Source: Streptomyces spinosus (GTDB taxonomy: Bacteria > Actinomycetota > Actinomycetes > Streptomycetales > Streptomycetaceae). From it: a stretch of 64,000 bases of DNA. Both the position numbers and the translations under genes were made by a program. The stretch's first letter is position 1; each line of letters begins with the position of its first letter. The DNA lies in NCBI RefSeq assembly GCF_020400655.1, contig NZ_JAINRC010000005.1, forward strand, positions 344,155 to 408,154. The letters run 5' to 3'. The notes under the pieces were generated by a model. The model was given only the letters and a program-made list of their open reading frames with translations. It searched no databases and was not told where the DNA came from. Shown in pieces: positions 15,973-25,356 of the stretch.

Positions 15973-18900
15973 CTAGCTCTCTGACGACTTGCCACCCGAA
16001 CGGGGGGCACCTACCGTGGCGCCCGCCTTGACTCCGCCGTCCTTGCCGGCCGCCGGGGCCTCGAAGGACTCCAGCGCCTCCAGCACGTCCTGGACCCGGG
16101 AGATCTCGGCGTTGATGTCCTCGCGCCGGCGCACCAGGATCTCCAGCTCCCGCTTGCCCTCCTCGACCGTGCGCCGGGCCTCGCGGATCGCCTCCGCCTT
16201 CAGCTCCTCGGCCTCCTTGACGAGGCGGGCCTTCTTCGTCTCGGCCTCCTTCAGGAGCCCCTCCGCCTTCTTGACCGCGGCGATGCGCACCTTGCCCGCC
16301 TCGGAGTTGGCGTCCGACACCAGCTCCTTGGCCTTGGCCTCGGCCTTCGCCAGCTGCTCCTCGGCGGCCTTGATGAGCGCGTCGCAGCGGTCGCCGGTGG
16401 ACTTCATCGTCTCGGCGGCCTCGCGCCGGGCCCGCTCGTGCAGCTCCTCGATCTCGCCGGTGATGCGGTCGCGCAGCTCCTCGGCGCGCTGCCGGATCGC
16501 GGTGGCGTCCCGGCGGGCGCCGACCAGCAGCTCGTCCGCGTCCGTCCGGGCCTTCTCCACCAGGGAGTTGCCCTCGATGGTGGCCTCGGAGACGATCCGG
16601 TCGGCCTCGCTGCGGGCCGCGCCGACCATCGTGTCGGCCTGCGACTCGGCGTCCGCCGTGGTCTTCAGCGCCTGCTGCTGCGCCTCGGTGAGCAGCTTGT
16701 CGGCCTCGGCCGTCGTCTCCGTGATGAGCGTGTCGACCTGCTCCGCCGCCTCCGAACGCCGCTTGTTGGCCTCCTTTCGGGCCTCGTCCAGGGTCCGCTC
16801 GGCCTCCTGGCGCGCGGAGCCGACGAGCCGTTCGGCCTCCGCCCGCGCCTGCGACTTCGTCCGCTCGGCCTCCGTCCGCAGCCGCTCCGCGTGCGCCTGC
16901 GCCGAACCGACGGTCTCGGCCGCCTCGGCCCGCAGCCGCTCGGCCTCGTCGGTCGCCTCCCCGAGCAGCCGCTCGGCGCTCGCGACCGCCTCGGCACGGA
17001 CCCGGTCCGCCTCGCTCAGCGCCTCCGCGCGCACCCGCTCGGCCTCCGCGAGCGTCTCGGTCTGGAGGCGTTCGGCCTCGTTGCGGGCCTCGGTGATGAG
17101 GGTGTCGGCCTGGGTGGCCGCGTCGGAGCGGATGCGGTTGGCGTCCTCGCGGGCGTCGGCCCGGGTGCGGGTCGCCGCCTCGGTGGCCTCGGTGAGCGTC
17201 TGAGCCGCCTCCGTGCGGACGCGCTCGGCCTCCGCCGCCGTCTCCGTCTGGAGCCGTTCGGCCTCGGCGAGCGTCTCGGTCTGGAGGCGTTCGGCCTCGT
17301 TGCGGGCCTCGGTGATGAGGGTGTCGGCCTGGGTGGCCGCGTCGGAGCGGATGCGGTTGGCGTCCTCGCGGGCGTCCGCCCGGGTGCGGGCCGCCGCCTG
17401 GTCGGCCTCGGCCAGCGCGTCCGACGCCTCGGTGCGCACCCGCTGGGCGTACTCGCCCGCGTCCGCGCGCAGCCGCTCGGCCTCCGCGACGGCCTCCGCC
17501 ATCGTCCGCTCGGCCAGCGCCTTCGCGGCCTCCGACTCCTCGTTCGCCTCGCGCCGGATCCGGGAGGCGTCCTCGCTCGCCCGCTCCCGCTCGGCGTAGG
17601 CGTCGGCGCGGACCCGGTCCGCCTCCTCCTCGGCCTCCCGGCGGGTACGGTCCGCCGCGTGCTCGGCGGCCGAACGCAGCCCGGCGATCTCCTCCTGCGC
17701 CTGCTCGTGCAGCCCGGCGACGGAGTCCCGCACCTGCTGCGCGTGCTGCTCGGCGGCGCCGACCATCTCCGTGGCGCGCCGGTCGGCCTCCTCCACCAGC
17801 CGGGTGGCCTCGGCCTGCGCCTCCTCCACGCGCTTGCGCGCGGAGGCCAGCAGTTCCTCGCTCTGCTCGCGGGCCCGCTGCCGCTCCTGGTCGGCCTCCT
17901 CGCGGGCGGCGCCGAGGAGCTCCTCGGCCTCGCGGCGGCGCCGGGCGGCCTCCTCCTGCGCGGCGGCCAGCGTCTCGGACGCCTCGGTGCCGAGGCGCTC
18001 GGCGGCGGCCTGCGCCTCCGCGCGCACCCGGTCGGCGGTGTCCTGCGCCTCCGCCTTCAGCCGCTCGGCCTCGGCGGCCGCCTCGGACCGCAGCCGTACG
18101 GCGATGGCCTCGCCCTCGGCGCGGGAGGCGGACGCGTCGGACGCGGCCTCGTCCCGCAGCCGCTCGGCCTCGGCCTCGGCCTGCTGCCGGAGCGTACGGA
18201 TCCGCTCGGCGGCCTCCGCGCGCAGCCGCTCGGTCTCCTCGGCGGCCTCCCGGCGGATCCGGGCCGCCTCGGCGCGGGCGTCCGTCAGTGCCTGCTCGGC
18301 CGACGCCAGCCGCTCCTGCGCCTCGGTCTGGAGCCGGCTCAGCTCCTCGGCGGCCTCGGCCCGACGGGACTCGACGGCCTTCTCGGTCTCCTCGCGCAGC
18401 TCCCGCGCGGCCTTCTCGGCGTCCGACCGGACCGTCTCGGCCTGCTCGGCGGCCTCGGCGCGCAGCCGTTCGGCCTCCTTGCGGGTGCGCTCCAGGGTCT
18501 CCTCGGCCTGCCGGCGCAGGCCGGTGGCCCGCTCGATGGCCTCGGTGCGGACCTTCTCGCTGTCGGCGGTCGCGGTCTGCCGCAGCTCGTCGGCGTCCGC
18601 CTTGGCCTTGGCCAGCAGCTCCTCGGCGGACCTGGCCGCCTCCTCGATCTGCGCCACCGCCTCCCGGCGGGCCTCGGCGCGGATCGACTCGCCCTCGGCG
18701 ACCGCGTCGGCGCGCAGCTGTTCGGCCTCGCCGCGCAGCCGGCGGGCCTCCTCCTGCAGCTCGACCGTCTTGGCGCGGTACTCCTTGGTGTCGTCCTTCG
18801 CCGCGCCCTTGAGCTGCTCGGCGATGTCGTGCGCCTCGGCGCGCAGCCGGTCCGCCTCGGTCTCGGCCTCCGAGCGGATCCGCTCGGCCTCCTCGGCGGC

Positions 18901-20073
18901 GGCCCTGGTGGTCTTCTGGGCGTCCTCGGACGCCTTGTTGAGGACGTCCTCGGCGGTCTTGGCCGCCTTGGACAGCTGGGTGGCCGTCTCCTCGGCGGTG
19001 ATCGAGCGGGCCTTCTCGGCGGCCTCGGCGACGATCTTCTCGGCCTCGGCGCGGGCGTCCGCGACCAGCTGCTCGGCCTCGGACTTGGTGTGCTCGGCCT
19101 CCTTGGTGGCCTCCTCGACCAGCCGGGCGACCTGCTCCTTGGCGGTGCGCGTCCGCGTCTCGTTGGCGGCCTCCGCGGTGGCGAGGGCCTTGGCGGCGGC
19201 CTCCTTCGCCTCCGTGACCACCTTCTCGGCCTCGGCCTGCGCCTTGCGCAGCGCCTCCTCGGCCGCCGTCATCCGCTCCTCGGCGGCCCGGCTCAGCTCG
19301 GCGGCCTGCCGACGGGCCGCGTCCGACTCGGTGACCGTGGCCGTGCGCAGCTGCTCGGCGTGCTCGGTGGCCTCCTGCGCCTGCGTGGAGGCCGCGTTCA
19401 GCAGCCGCTCGGCGTCCGCGCGGGCGCGGCGCAGGATCTGCTCGGCCTCCGCGCGCGCCGACTCGGCCTCGCTCTGCAGCCGCTCCCGGGCCTGACGGGT
19501 CAGCCGTTCGGCCTCCGCGCGGGCGGCGGCCATCGCCTGCTCGGCCTCCGCGCGGGACTCCTCCAGCAGCCGCCGGGCCTGCTGCTCGGTGCGGGCGCGC
19601 AGCTGCTCGGCCCAGGCCACGTTCTCGTTGACGTGCGACTCGACGGTGGCCCTGCGCTCGGCCAGCTCCTGGTCGAGCTGCTGGCGCCGGGTCACCGCCT
19701 CCTGGTGCAGCTCGGCCTGGAGCCGCGCGGCCTGCTCGGCGTGCTCCTGGAGGATGCGCTGGGTCTGCGCACGGGCCTGGCTCAGCTCCCGCTCGGCGTC
19801 CTGGCGCAGCTGCTCGGCCTGCATCTGGGCGTTGCGGAGCAACTGTTCGGCCTGGTACCCGATGTCACCCGCGTCGTAGGCGGGCCGGGTCATCAGGGTG
19901 CGCCGCGCCTCGTGCAGCTTGGCGCGCAGCACCTCGACCTGGTAGCCGAGGTCCTCGGCGTGCTGGATCGCCTTCTCGCGCTCGGTCCTCAGCCGCTTCA
20001 TCTCGGCCTCGAACCGAGAGAGGTGGTCGACGTCAGCCGCCGGCTCTCGCTCCTGGCTCTCGTAGCCCCGCAC
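15973..20073 (-). CDS. scy: Scy, giant polarity coiled-coil protein
   Basis: 1,366 residues from the GTG at 20073, close to the roughly 1,300-residue S. coelicolor Scy. The first 75 residues (AEMKRLRTEREKAIQHAEDLGY) resemble the DivIVA/FilP head. Nearly all the rest is an Ala/Glu/Arg-rich coiled coil with hendecad-like spacing, consistent with the long-period repeat described for Scy. Scy is a scaffold at the hyphal tip that recruits DivIVA and FilP and times branching. A short disordered tail (AGKDGGVKAGATVG) ends the protein. An internal 73-codon periodicity includes a 110-bp exact duplication. The gene lies between mce and filP, all in one direction. Confidence 0.96.
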   Translation of the reverse strand: MRGYESQEREPAADVDHLSRFEAEMKRLRTEREKAIQHAEDLGYQVEVLRAKLHEARRTLMTRPAYDAGDIGYQAEQLLRNAQMQAEQLRQDAERELSQARAQTQRILQEHAEQAARLQAELHQEAVTRRQQLDQELAERRATVESHVNENVAWAEQLRARTEQQARRLLEESRAEAEQAMAAARAEAERLTRQARERLQSEAESARAEAEQILRRARADAERLLNAASTQAQEATEHAEQLRTATVTESDAARRQAAELSRAAEERMTAAEEALRKAQAEAEKVVTEAKEAAAKALATAEAANETRTRTAKEQVARLVEEATKEAEHTKSEAEQLVADARAEAEKIVAEAAEKARSITAEETATQLSKAAKTAEDVLNKASEDAQKTTRAAAEEAERIRSEAETEADRLRAEAHDIAEQLKGAAKDDTKEYRAKTVELQEEARRLRGEAEQLRADAVAEGESIRAEARREAVAQIEEAARSAEELLAKAKADADELRQTATADSEKVRTEAIERATGLRRQAEETLERTRKEAERLRAEAAEQAETVRSDAEKAARELREETEKAVESRRAEAAEELSRLQTEAQERLASAEQALTDARAEAARIRREAAEETERLRAEAAERIRTLRQQAEAEAERLRDEAASDASASRAEGEAIAVRLRSEAAAEAERLKAEAQDTADRVRAEAQAAAERLGTEASETLAAAQEEAARRRREAEELLGAAREEADQERQRAREQSEELLASARKRVEEAQAEATRLVEEADRRATEMVGAAEQHAQQVRDSVAGLHEQAQEEIAGLRSAAEHAADRTRREAEEEADRVRADAYAERERASEDASRIRREANEESEAAKALAERTMAEAVAEAERLRADAGEYAQRVRTEASDALAEADQAAARTRADAREDANRIRSDAATQADTLITEARNEAERLQTETLAEAERLQTETAAEAERVRTEAAQTLTEATEAATRTRADAREDANRIRSDAATQADTLITEARNEAERLQTETLAEAERVRAEALSEADRVRAEAVASAERLLGEATDEAERLRAEAAETVGSAQAHAERLRTEAERTKSQARAEAERLVGSARQEAERTLDEARKEANKRRSEAAEQVDTLITETTAEADKLLTEAQQQALKTTADAESQADTMVGAARSEADRIVSEATIEGNSLVEKARTDADELLVGARRDATAIRQRAEELRDRITGEIEELHERARREAAETMKSTGDRCDALIKAAEEQLAKAEAKAKELVSDANSEAGKVRIAAVKKAEGLLKEAETKKARLVKEAEELKAEAIREARRTVEEGKRELEILVRRREDINAEISRVQDVLEALESFEAPAAGKDGGVKAGATVGAPRSGGKSSES
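17048..17376 (-). repeat. 110-bp exact direct duplication inside scy
   Basis: 17048-17157 and 17267-17376 are identical base for base, 219 bp (73 codons) apart, and flanking similarity continues beyond. Both copies encode the segment around DANRIRSDAATQADTLITEA. Neutral codon drift is expected to erase such identity, so the copy is recent or maintained by gene conversion. Confidence 0.9.
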
Positions 20074-20219
20074 TGCGCGGTCCCATCCGTCCCCTGGTCA
20101 GCTTCTGCAACGAGCTCCGTCCATCCGCCGAACGGGGCCCCCGGGGAATGGTGTCAGACAGACGGCGGAGCACGGGCTGCTGCCCCGACGCTCGTCCCCC
20201 GAAACCCGGACCCCGGCAT

Positions 20220-20248
20220 GCGGTCGTCCCCGTTTCGGGGACGACCGC
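20220..20248 (-). terminator. hairpin between mce and scy
   Basis: A perfect 13-bp stem (GCGGTCGTCCCCG / CGGGGACGACCGC) with a 3-nt loop, 32 bp after the mce stop. It probably ends or attenuates the mce transcript before scy. Confidence 0.8.
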
Positions 20249-20279
20249 CCCCAACCCTACCGGCCCTTATGTACGGGGG

Positions 20280-20720
20280 TCAGTGCTCAGGTGACTCAAC
20301 AGGGGCCGAAGTGACCAGTTCTGTCAGAACGCCATGGCAATCCTTGGGGTGCAGGAAGGTGATCCGCGATCCCATGGAGCCGCGTCGTGGCTCGTCGTAC
20401 AGCACCCGGACGCCCTTGCCGCGGATGTCCGCGGCGTCCCCGTCGACGTCCGCCGTGCCGAAGGCGATGTGGTGGACGCCCTCCCCGTTCTTCGCGAGCC
20501 ACTTGCCGACCGCCGAGTCCTCGCGGGTCGGTTCCAGCAGCTGGAGGTAGGAGGCTCCGCCGTCCGAGGTCCCGTTGATCCTGAGCATGGCCTCCCGCAC
20601 GCCCTGCTCCTCGTTGACCTCGGTGTGGAACACCTCGAAGCCGTACGTGGCCCGGTAGAACTCGACGGTCGCGTCGAGGTCGTGGCAGGCGATCCCGATG
20701 TGGTCGATTCGCGTCAGCAT
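20280..20720 (-). CDS. mce: methylmalonyl-CoA epimerase
   Basis: 146 residues of the glyoxalase/VOC fold, the usual size. It interconverts (2R)- and (2S)-methylmalonyl-CoA, linking the B12 mutases to propionyl-CoA carboxylase and to polyketide extender supply. Candidate metal ligands are His7 (RIDHIGIA), Gln60 (SYLQLLEP), His83 or His84 (GVHHIAFG) and Glu134 (GVLTEL). It is divergent from thiolase-meaB with a 149-bp shared promoter region, and upstream of scy in the same direction. Confidence 0.96.
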   Translation of the reverse strand: MLTRIDHIGIACHDLDATVEFYRATYGFEVFHTEVNEEQGVREAMLRINGTSDGGASYLQLLEPTREDSAVGKWLAKNGEGVHHIAFGTADVDGDAADIRGKGVRVLYDEPRRGSMGSRITFLHPKDCHGVLTELVTSAPVESPEH

Positions 20721-20869
20721 GGATTCAGTGCAGCGCGCACCGGGTGGTTACGCAACGTGCGCGCGATCACACCGACGGGCCGATGACGCCGTGTCCAACC
20801 GCTCAGTACATTCGAAGTAAACCCTCGTTCACTCCTCGGCTGTGCGCAGCTGGAAGGGGATCGCACCTC

Positions 20870-22078
20870 ATGTCTTCTGGATCTTCTGGAACGACCAGCT
20901 CGGTGATCGTCGCGGGCGCCCGGACGCCCATGGGGCGGCTGCTGGGCTCGCTGAAGTCCTTCTCCGGAGCCGACCTGGGCGGCTTCGCGATCAAGGCCGC
21001 CCTCGACCGTGCGGGGATCGGCGGCGACCAGGTGCAGTACGTCATCATGGGCCAGGTCCTGCAGGCCGGCGCCGGCCAGATCCCGGCCCGCCAGGCCGCC
21101 GTCAAGGCCGGCATCCCGATGAACGTCCCGGCGCTCACCGTCAACAAGGTGTGCCTCTCCGGCCTCGACGCCATCGCCCTCGCCGACCAGCTGATCCGAG
21201 CGGGTGAATTCGACATCGTCGTGGCGGGCGGCCAGGAGTCCATGACCAACGCCCCGCACCTGCTGCCCAAGTCCCGCGAAGGGTACAAGTACGGCGCGGT
21301 ACAGATGCTCGACGCGATGGCCTACGACGGCCTGACCGACCCGTGGGAGAACGTCCCGATGGGCGAGTCCACGGAGAGGCACAACACCCGCCTCGGCATC
21401 AAGCGCCCCGAGCAGGACGCGATCGCCGCCCTGTCCCACCAGCGGGCCGCCGCCGCGCAGAAGAACGGCCTGTTCGAGGCCGAGATCACCCCCGTGGAGA
21501 TCCCGCAGCGCAAGGGCGAGCCCGTGCTGTTCAGCAAGGACGAGGGCATCCGCGGCGACACCACCGTCGAGTCCCTGGCCAAGCTGCGCCCGGCCTTCGC
21601 CAAGGACGGCACGATCACCGCCGGCTCCTCCTCGCAGATCTCGGACGGCGCGGCGGCCGTGGTCGTGATGAGCAAGGCGAAGGCGGAGGAACTGGGCCTG
21701 ACCTGGCTCGCCGAGATCGGCGCGCACGGCAACGTGGCCGGCCCGGACAACTCGCTGCAGTCCCAGCCGTCGAACGCCATCCTGCACGCCCTGAAGAAGG
21801 AGGGCCTGGAGGTCTCCGACCTGGACCTCATCGAGATCAACGAGGCCTTCGCCGCCGTCGCCGTGCAGTCAATGAAGGACCTCGGCGTTTCCACGGAAAA
21901 GGTGAACGTCAACGGCGGCGCGATCGCCCTGGGTCACCCGATCGGCATGTCCGGCGCCCGGCTCGTGCTCCACTTGGCCCTGGAGCTCAAGCGGCGCGGC
22001 GGCGGCGTCGGCGCGGCGGCGCTGTGCGGCGGCGGTGGCCAGGGTGACGCGCTGATCGTGCGGGTACCGAAGGCCTGA
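20870..22078 (+). CDS. acetyl-CoA C-acetyltransferase (thiolase)
   Basis: 402 residues from the ATG at 20870 (GGAAGGGGA upstream). It condenses two acetyl-CoA to acetoacetyl-CoA or cleaves it. The catalytic triad of the thiolase family is in place: Cys95 (NKVCLSG), His356 ([12 protein letters not shown]) and Cys386 ([12 protein letters not shown]). Together with 3-hydroxybutyryl-CoA dehydrogenase it makes the first steps toward crotonyl/butyryl-CoA, the substrate pool of isobutyryl-CoA mutase. meaB follows after 63 bp in the same direction. Confidence 0.96.
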   Translation: MSSGSSGTTSSVIVAGARTPMGRLLGSLKSFSGADLGGFAIKAALDRAGIGGDQVQYVIMGQVLQAGAGQIPARQAAVKAGIPMNVPALTVNKVCLSGLDAIALADQLIRAGEFDIVVAGGQESMTNAPHLLPKSREGYKYGAVQMLDAMAYDGLTDPWENVPMGESTERHNTRLGIKRPEQDAIAALSHQRAAAAQKNGLFEAEITPVEIPQRKGEPVLFSKDEGIRGDTTVESLAKLRPAFAKDGTITAGSSSQISDGAAAVVVMSKAKAEELGLTWLAEIGAHGNVAGPDNSLQSQPSNAILHALKKEGLEVSDLDLIEINEAFAAVAVQSMKDLGVSTEKVNVNGGAIALGHPIGMSGARLVLHLALELKRRGGGVGAAALCGGGGQGDALIVRVPKA

Positions 22079-22141
22079 GGCCCCGAAAGTCTGTTTCCGG
22101 TACGCCGGTGTCCGGTACGTGGTGAACTGAACGGAGCTGTG

Positions 22142-23098
22142 ATGCAGGACGTCTCCTCTCTGGTGGCCCAGGCCAGGGACGGCCGGCCGCGGGCCGTGGC
22201 CCGGCTGATCTCCCTCGTGGAGGGGGCGTCCCCGCAGCTGAGGGAGGTCATGGCGGCACTGGCCCCGCTGACGGGCAACGCGTACGTGGTCGGCCTGACG
22301 GGCTCGCCGGGCGTCGGCAAGTCCACCTCCACCTCCGCGCTCGTCACCGCCTACCGCAAGCAGGGCAGGCGGGTCGGCGTCCTGGCCGTCGACCCCTCGT
22401 CGCCGTTCTCCGGCGGCGCCCTGCTCGGCGACCGGGTCCGGATGTCGGAGCACGCCTCCGACCCCGGCGTCTACATCCGCTCCATGGCGACCCGCGGTCA
22501 CCTCGGCGGTCTGGCCTGGGCGGCCCCCCAGGCCATCCGGGTGCTGGACGCGGCCGGCTGCGACGTGATCCTGGTCGAGACGGTCGGTGTGGGCCAGTCG
22601 GAGGTGGAGATCGCCTCCCAGGCGGACACCAGCGTGGTCCTGCTGGCCCCCGGCATGGGCGACGGCATCCAGGCGGCGAAGGCCGGGATCCTGGAGATCG
22701 GCGACGTGTACGTCGTCAACAAGGCCGACCGGGACGGCGCCGACGCCACCGCCCGCGAACTGAACCACATGCTGGGCCTGGGCGAGGCCCGGGGTCCCGG
22801 CGACTGGCGCCCGCCGATCGTGAAGACGGTCGCGGCCCGCGCGGAGGGCGTCGACGAGGTCGTGGAGGCCCTGGAGAAGCACCGGGCCTGGATGGAGGAG
22901 CGCGGGATCCTCACGGAGCGGCGCACGGCCCGCGCGGCCCGCGAGGTGGAGACCATCGCGGTGACGGCCCTGCGCGAACGCATCGGCGACCTGCACGGCG
23001 ACCGCCGCCTCGGCGCCCTCGCCGAACGCATCGTCACCGGCGAACTGGACCCGTACCGCGCGGCGGACGAACTGGTCGCGGGCCTGACGGAAAGCTGA
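22142..23098 (+). CDS. meaB: MeaB, GTPase chaperone of adenosylcobalamin-dependent mutases
   Basis: 318 residues from the ATG at 22142. GGAG at 22133-22136 has ideal spacing to this ATG rather than to the GTG just before it. P-loop GSPGVGKS at 54-61, a switch region with VDPSSPFSGGALLGDR (G2/G3 of the MeaB/ArgK family), DVILVETVGVGQSE (Mg-binding), and the G4 motif NKAD. MeaB protects the mutase and gates loading or repair of its B12 cofactor. No mutase gene is adjacent; icmA lies about 8.5 kb further right. Confidence 0.96.
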   Translation: MQDVSSLVAQARDGRPRAVARLISLVEGASPQLREVMAALAPLTGNAYVVGLTGSPGVGKSTSTSALVTAYRKQGRRVGVLAVDPSSPFSGGALLGDRVRMSEHASDPGVYIRSMATRGHLGGLAWAAPQAIRVLDAAGCDVILVETVGVGQSEVEIASQADTSVVLLAPGMGDGIQAAKAGILEIGDVYVVNKADRDGADATARELNHMLGLGEARGPGDWRPPIVKTVAARAEGVDEVVEALEKHRAWMEERGILTERRTARAAREVETIAVTALRERIGDLHGDRRLGALAERIVTGELDPYRAADELVAGLTES

Positions 23099-23461
23099 CC
23101 GCACCGCGGGATCGGCGAGTCACGGGCGGACGGGGTTACCGCCGACGTCGCCCGCACAGGGATGGGCCGGGCGCCGTGAGCACGTCTTACGGTGCCGGGG
23201 ACGGGCCGGGCGGGCCGTTGGCCGAGGCGGCGAGCGGACCGTCGCCGGTGGGCGCGGCGCACCGCACCCGTGCCGTGGGGTCGCGCCCTCCGGGCCGTGA
23301 ACCCGGGCGGGGCCAAGGGTCGCCGGGGCGGTGATCGCGCTGCTACCTTGACCCGCATGTTCCTCTCCTTGGCGTAGAGCGCACCCGGGATCGCGGGGCC
23401 GGACAGACGGCCTTCGCGCCCTTCGGTGTCCCCTCTTCCGCCTCTCCCAGAGGAACCTCGC
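23099..23461. other. 363-bp intergenic region before the MFS gene
   Basis: No protein-coding gene recognised. A -10-like TACCTT at 23344-23349 is followed 7 bp later by an ATG starting a six-residue frame (23357-23377, MFLSLA then TAG), which could be a leaderless leader peptide. GC-rich inverted segments occur earlier, but none is a convincing terminator or riboswitch. Confidence 0.45.
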
Positions 23462-24739
23462 GTGTCCACGCCCCTTTCGCGGCCCTCGTACGCCGCCGTC
23501 CTGCGCGTCCCGCATGCGCGCCGCACCTTCACCGCGGCCCTGACAGCCCGCCTGTCCTACGGCACGGTCTCGCTGGCGGTCCTGCTGTCCGTCACCCACG
23601 CCACCGGGTCCTACGCGGTCTCCGGCACCGTTCTCTCCCTCTTCGGCGCCACGACGGTCTTCCTGATGCCCCTGCGCGCCTCCCTGATCGACCGCCACGG
23701 CCCGCGCCGGGTCCTGCCGCCCATGTCCGCGCTGTACGGCGCTCTGCTGGGCGTCCTGGCCGTCCTGACCTGGCGTCCCGGCGCGCCGGCCGTCGCGATC
23801 GCCCTCACCGCCGCCCTCGCGGGCGGCTGCGCGCCCCCGCTCGGCCCGACCATGCGCGCCCTGTGGTCCGACCTGGTGACGGACCGGGACCTGCTGCGGC
23901 GCGCCTACAGTCTGGACGGCGTCGCGGAGGAACTGCTCTACGTCTCCGGCCCCGCCCTGATCGCCGTGCTCGGCGGCTTCGCCCCGCCGGCAGCGGGAAT
24001 CCTCCTCAGCGCGGCCCTGAACGTCGGGGGCACGTGCGCCTTCGTCACCTCCCCGGCGATGACCGCCCGGCGCCCGTCCCCGGCGAAGGAGGAGGCCACC
24101 GGGGCACGGGTCGCTGGGGAAGAGGCCACCGGCGCGCGGTCCGGGCGGTCACGGACCGCCCTGGTCCGGGGCGTGCTGCCCCCGGTCGTGGTCGCCCTGG
24201 GTGCGGGACTGGCGCTCAGTGCCGTGGAACTGCTGGTGCTGGCCTTCGCCACGGAGCGTTCCTACGATCCCGCCCTGGTCCCCTGGGTCCTGGGCGCGCT
24301 CTCGGCGGGCAGCGCGCTGGGCGGTCTGGCCAACGGGGTGGTGCGGTGGCGCACGAGCGCCCGGACCCGCCTGTGCCGGTTCGCGGCGGCCCTCGGTCTG
24401 GTGCTCGCGGCGGCGGGCCTGGCGCCCGACCTGTGGACCCTCACGGCGGCCATGGCCTGCGCGGGAGCGTTCATCGCCCCGGTCCTGACGACGGCCTACC
24501 TGCTGGCCGACGAATCGGCCCAGGAGGGCGCCCGTACGCAGGCCGGGGCGTGGGTGAACATGGCGGTGAACGCGGGAAGCTCGGGCGGGGCGATGGCGGC
24601 AGGGCTGGTGATCGGCCGACTGCCGCTGCCCGTGTGCTTCACCCTGGCGGGCGGAACCGCACTGCTGGCCGCCGCGGCCGCGGCCGGCCGTGTCGCGGGA
24701 GCGGTACGGGCGGGCGCGGCGCCCGGCCTGCGCCGGTGA
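23462..24739 (+). CDS. MFS transporter
   Basis: 425 residues from the GTG at 23462 (CAGAGGAACC upstream). About 12 hydrophobic segments in two halves are joined by a hydrophilic Arg/Ala/Gly-rich loop near residues 205-230. The first cytoplasmic loop carries RASLIDRHGPRRVLP, a variant of the MFS motif A. The class resembles small actinobacterial drug/metabolite exporters. The substrate is unknown. It converges on absC with a shared palindromic terminator. Confidence 0.9.
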   Translation: MSTPLSRPSYAAVLRVPHARRTFTAALTARLSYGTVSLAVLLSVTHATGSYAVSGTVLSLFGATTVFLMPLRASLIDRHGPRRVLPPMSALYGALLGVLAVLTWRPGAPAVAIALTAALAGGCAPPLGPTMRALWSDLVTDRDLLRRAYSLDGVAEELLYVSGPALIAVLGGFAPPAAGILLSAALNVGGTCAFVTSPAMTARRPSPAKEEATGARVAGEEATGARSGRSRTALVRGVLPPVVVALGAGLALSAVELLVLAFATERSYDPALVPWVLGALSAGSALGGLANGVVRWRTSARTRLCRFAAALGLVLAAAGLAPDLWTLTAAMACAGAFIAPVLTTAYLLADESAQEGARTQAGAWVNMAVNAGSSGGAMAAGLVIGRLPLPVCFTLAGGTALLAAAAAAGRVAGAVRAGAAPGLRR

Positions 24740-24763
24740 GCGCGTCCCCCCCGCCGGGCTACC

Positions 24764-24791
24764 GTGATCCGGGCCGGCCGGCCCGGATCAC
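24764..24791. terminator. 28-bp perfect palindrome, bidirectional terminator
   Basis: 12-bp arms GTGATCCGGGCC / GGCCCGGATCAC around GGCC, between the convergent MFS and absC genes. The right arm covers the absC stop codon (24788-24790), so the hairpin includes the end of that reading frame. Confidence 0.85.
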
Positions 24792-25264
24792 AGACGCCCC
24801 CGCTGCCCCCGCAGATGCTCGGCGATGGGCTTCAGCGCCTTGTCGAGTTCCATCAGCGTGTCCGGTGACAGCAGGTCGATGAAGTGGCGCCGCACCGACG
24901 CGACGTGGTGCGGCGCGACCTTCTTCATCGTCTCCATGCCGTGATCGGTGAGCACGGCGAACAGTCCCCGCCGGTCCGTGTCACAGTTCTCCCGGCGCAC
25001 CAGGTTCGCGTTCTCCATGCGGGTGATCTGGTGCGAGAGCCGGCTCTTGGACTGCATCGTCGCGGAGGCGAGGTCGCTCATCCGCATCCGCACGTCTTCC
25101 GACTCGGACAGGTTCACCAGGATCTCGTAGTCGTTCATTGTCAGGCCGAACGGCTGGAGATCCTTCTCGAGCTGGTACGTCAACAGCCTGTTGACCTCCA
25201 GGTGGGTGCGCCAAGCGCACTGCTCCGCATCGGTCAGCCAGCGCGTGGCCGTCTCGGTCTCCAT
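24788..25264 (-). CDS. absC: AbsC-like MarR-family regulator
   Basis: 158 residues. It is a winged-helix MarR protein: helices LTYQLEKDLQPFGLTMNDYEILVNLSE, the DNA-reading helix MSDLASATMQSKSRLSHQITRME and a wing with CDTDRRGLFAVLTDHG. Size, sequence flavour and position next to three AIM24 genes match AbsC (SCO5405) of S. coelicolor, a regulator reported to be needed for zinc-dependent antibiotic production. The identification is from memory. The upstream AT-rich GAAGT/ACTTC repeat may be its own operator. The stop codon sits in a strong shared terminator. Confidence 0.85.
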   Translation of the reverse strand: METETATRWLTDAEQCAWRTHLEVNRLLTYQLEKDLQPFGLTMNDYEILVNLSESEDVRMRMSDLASATMQSKSRLSHQITRMENANLVRRENCDTDRRGLFAVLTDHGMETMKKVAPHHVASVRRHFIDLLSPDTLMELDKALKPIAEHLRGQRGRL

Positions 25265-25281
25265 GAATGAAGTCTACCTAA

Positions 25282-25304
25282 GAAGTTGAATGGCGAACTA
25301 CTTC
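25282..25304. promoter_or_regulatory. candidate MarR/AbsC operator
   Basis: Arms GAAGT (25282-25286) and ACTTC (25300-25304) in an AT-rich patch 18 bp upstream of the absC start, with additional AAGT/ACTT half-sites alongside. Position is right for autoregulation. Confidence 0.45.
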
Positions 25305-25356
25305 GGGTGGTGTGACAGTGCGCACGCGTTCGACGTCACACTCCGCAGACTACCGC

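Noticed and set aside
16438..20550. A 1,370-codon open frame antisense to scy, rich in Leu/Gly/Arg
   Set aside because: Mirror image of a GC-rich Ala/Glu coiled-coil gene with high third-position GC; no ribosome site and no domain.
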